A stretch of 64,000 nt of DNA, taken from contig NZ_JAHSTU010000001.1 of assembly GCF_019145495.1 (NCBI RefSeq), positions 496,001-560,000 on the forward strand. Direction: 5' to 3'. This document shows positions 62,206 through 64,000 of this stretch, piece after piece. The stretch is from Pseudomonas azerbaijanoccidentalis (lineage in GTDB: Bacteria; Pseudomonadota; Gammaproteobacteria; Pseudomonadales; Pseudomonadaceae). The first letter of the stretch is position 1. The number at the start of each line of letters is the position of its first letter. Below the pieces are notes generated by a model. That model was given only the letters and a program-made list of their open reading frames with translations, ran no database searches and was not told where the DNA came from. The position numbers were made by a program, and so were the translations under genes.

Positions 62206-63393
62206 TCAGTTCTTGCCGTAAAGCGTGACCACGCAGGCGCCGCCCAGCCCGAGGTTGTGCTGCAAGCCATGGCGCAAACCTTCGACTTGTCGCGCACCGG
62301 CGGTGCCGCGCAACTGGTGGGTCAGCTCGTAGCATTGCGCCAAACCGGTAGCGCCCAGCGGATGGCCTTTGCACAGCAAGCCGCCGGACGGGTTGGTGAC
62401 CACGCGACCGCCGTAGGTGTTATCGCCGTCGAGGACGAACTTCTCGGCGCCACCCACCGGGCACAGGCCAAGGGCTTCATAGGTCAACAGTTCGTTGTGG
62501 GCGAAACAATCGTGCAACTCGACCACGCGAATGTCCTGGGGACCGACGCCGGCCTTTTCGTACACTGCTCCGGCGGCCCGTTCGGCCATGTGCGCGCCGA
62601 CGAAACCAATCATGGTTTTCGGCTCGAAGGATTCCACCGGGTCGGTGACAAGTGATTGGGCGAGGATCGCCACGTCAGTGCGCAGGCCGTGCTTTTTGGC
62701 GAATGCCGGCGAGCAGATGATCGCGGCGGCGGCGCCACAAGTCGGTGGACAGGCCATCATTCGGGTCATCACCCCTTCCCACATCAACTGATCGTTCATG
62801 ACCTCTTCGGTGGTGACGATCTTCTTGAACAAGGCCAAGGGGTTGTTGGCGGCATGGCGGCTGGCCTTGGCGCGGATTGCGGCGAAGGTGCTCATTTGCG
62901 TGCCATATTTGCGCATGTGCTCGCGACCGGCACCGCCAAAGGTAATCAAGTTGCGAGGGATGTCGCCGGCGTCGCCACACAGTTCATCCTGAATCGGCAA
63001 GTAGTCGCCACGGGGCAACGGCCGGTCATCGAAATTGGAGCGGGTCGGCCCCGGGCGCATCTGCTCGAAACCTACCGCCAGGGCACATTCGACCTGACCG
63101 CTTTCTACGGCGGCACGCGCCAGGAACAAGGCGCTGGAGCCAGTGGCGCAGGCGTTGTTGACGTTGAACACCGGAATCGCCGTGCGGCCCACCCGGTACA
63201 ACACGGCCTGGCCGCAAGTGGTGTCACCGTACACGTAGCCGGCAAACGCCATCTGCACCTGGTCATAACTCAGGCCGGCATCGGCGAGCGCCAGGCGTAC
63301 CGCTTCGGCCCCCATGTCGATGTAACTCGGGCTCGCGCCTGGCTTGCTGAACGGGATCATGCCGACCCCGGCTACTAATGCGTTCTGACTCAT
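62206..63393 (-). CDS. SCP-x-type thiolase (lipid-transfer protein family), paralog 3
   Basis: A 395-residue SCP-x-type thiolase paralogous to those at 45792 and 55044. The catalytic cysteine is in NVNNACATGSSALF; the third asparagine of NNNC is alanine here. The histidine motifs are VELHDCFAHNELLTYEAL and GGLLCKGHPLGATG, where Ser is replaced by Cys in the SKGHP motif. The second cysteine is in LGLGGACVVTLYG. AAGGACATCACC precedes the ATG. The central loop PRGDYLPIQDELCGDAGDIP differs most from the paralogs and may set acyl specificity. It lies between the edge dehydrogenase gene and the DUF2889 gene. Confidence 0.92.
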   Translation of the reverse strand: MSQNALVAGVGMIPFSKPGASPSYIDMGAEAVRLALADAGLSYDQVQMAFAGYVYGDTTCGQAVLYRVGRTAIPVFNVNNACATGSSALFLARAAVESGQVECALAVGFEQMRPGPTRSNFDDRPLPRGDYLPIQDELCGDAGDIPRNLITFGGAGREHMRKYGTQMSTFAAIRAKASRHAANNPLALFKKIVTTEEVMNDQLMWEGVMTRMMACPPTCGAAAAIICSPAFAKKHGLRTDVAILAQSLVTDPVESFEPKTMIGFVGAHMAERAAGAVYEKAGVGPQDIRVVELHDCFAHNELLTYEALGLCPVGGAEKFVLDGDNTYGGRVVTNPSGGLLCKGHPLGATGLAQCYELTHQLRGTAGARQVEGLRHGLQHNLGLGGACVVTLYGKN

Positions 63394-63420
63394 GGTGATG
63401 TCCTTACTGGTTTGAGGGTG

Positions 63421-64000
63421 TCACAGCGCTTGCGCGATGATTTCGTGCATGGCCTTGCCGGTTACGCTGTGATCGACAGTGGCATGGGCAATGGAATGAG
63501 TGCGCAGGCGGCCTTGGGTTGCGCGCAGGCGCGCCAGATCCTCGGAGCATTTGCGCAGGGTTTCGCTGGCATACAGCCAGGCGATCGCCGTGTGTTCGGC
63601 GGTCAACGGATGGCGCATGTGCCTGTCCAGGTAGTGATCGACCAGCACCCGCAAGGCGACGGCGCGGGATTTGATTTCGGCGATCTTGTTGCGGGTGTAT
63701 TGCAGCTGCCATGAACTATGGCCGCCTGGGTCCGTCTGGCGCAGATCGACGAGGGTCAGGTCCAGCAAGTATTCAAGGCGACTGGCCGCATAAACCGCTG
63801 ACAACAGGCGCTCCTCCTCCCCTGAACGGTTCAGGTAATCCAGCCCTCTACCCGCCTCGCCCAACAGGTTGCTTGCCGGTACACGTACGTTGCTGAAGCA
63901 GAAATCGGCGGCACCGGGTTGCTCGCTCGTCTGCACACTGACGGTTCGCCGCACACCCGGGCGATCGGTTTCGACCATGATCAGGCTGATTCCCGTGCCG
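63421..64000 (-). CDS. Acyl-CoA dehydrogenase-like protein, C-terminal part (runs off the right edge)
   Basis: The C-terminal 193 or so residues of an acyl-CoA dehydrogenase family protein; the frame is open to the right edge, where TGISLIMVETDRPGV continues the mid-domain strand. FCFSNVRVPASNLLGEAGRG is the usual loop after the beta domain. The last domain lacks the GGYGY and IYGGSNE motifs: it ends RTHSIAHATVDHSVTGKAMH then EIIAQAL. The FAD-contact and active-site residues expected there are therefore missing. It may be the non-catalytic subunit of a heteromeric dehydrogenase, as known for ChsE1/ChsE2-type steroid side-chain enzymes. It is coupled to the thiolase gene 27 bp downstream. Confidence 0.82.
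   Translation of the reverse strand, partial: GTGISLIMVETDRPGVRRTVSVQTSEQPGAADFCFSNVRVPASNLLGEAGRGLDYLNRSGEEERLLSAVYAASRLEYLLDLTLVDLRQTDPGGHSSWQLQYTRNKIAEIKSRAVALRVLVDHYLDRHMRHPLTAEHTAIAWLYASETLRKCSEDLARLRATQGRLRTHSIAHATVDHSVTGKAMHEIIAQAL

Overview
The window looks like chromosome of a fluorescens-group Pseudomonas. The DNA is GC-rich, the REP/REPIN palindromes are of the kind typical of that group (cores such as GTGGGAGC...GCTCCCAC and GATCGCAGC...GCTGCGATC), and the gene families are typical too: an OprD porin, an SfnR-type sigma-54 activator, DUF1302/DUF1329 pairs and MalT-like LuxR regulators. These assignments come from reading the sequence and from family knowledge; no database search was run. 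I see no rRNA, tRNA, CRISPR, transposase or integrase.

Region A (1-18.1 kb) is probably an organosulfur or ester scavenging island. A plus-strand operon encodes the tail of a NitT/TauT-type binding protein, a class II aldolase-like protein, a flavin monooxygenase of the SsuD/luciferase family, and a complete peptide/nickel-type ABC importer. A convergent minus-strand operon encodes an SsuA-like binding protein, a secreted alpha/beta hydrolase, two more luciferase-family monooxygenases, a second Tat lipoprotein binding protein without permeases, and a TonB-dependent receptor. A stand-alone sigma-54 activator is divergent from it, and a sigma-54-like promoter lies between them.

Region B (18.2-33 kb) holds a DUF985 cupin, an NRAMP-fold transporter lacking the usual metal motifs, an acyl-CoA synthetase, an OprD porin, an MFS carrier, a crotonase and a nitronate-monooxygenase-like protein. 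It ends with a minus-strand operon whose order matches the itaconate (ich-ict-ccl) operon of P. aeruginosa.

Region C (33-64 kb) is a large catabolic cluster for a hydrophobic, probably methyl-branched or isoprenoid/steroid-side-chain-like acid. It encodes two DUF1302/DUF1329 envelope pairs, a secreted propeller-like protein, an alpha-methylacyl-CoA racemase, a second acyl-CoA synthetase, three acyl-CoA dehydrogenases (one running off the right edge), split MaoC hydratases, an SDR dehydrogenase, three SCP-x-type thiolases, a PaaI thioesterase and a DUF2889 protein. Two intact MalT-like LuxR regulators control it, and two truncated relatives remain as remnants. The enzyme set resembles the peroxisomal racemase / dehydrogenase / MFE-2 / SCP-x route for branched acyl chains. 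No steroid ring-cleaving genes are visible, so the substrate is unproven. The itaconate-type operon could dispose of a C5 methyl-branched end product, giving pyruvate and acetyl-CoA.
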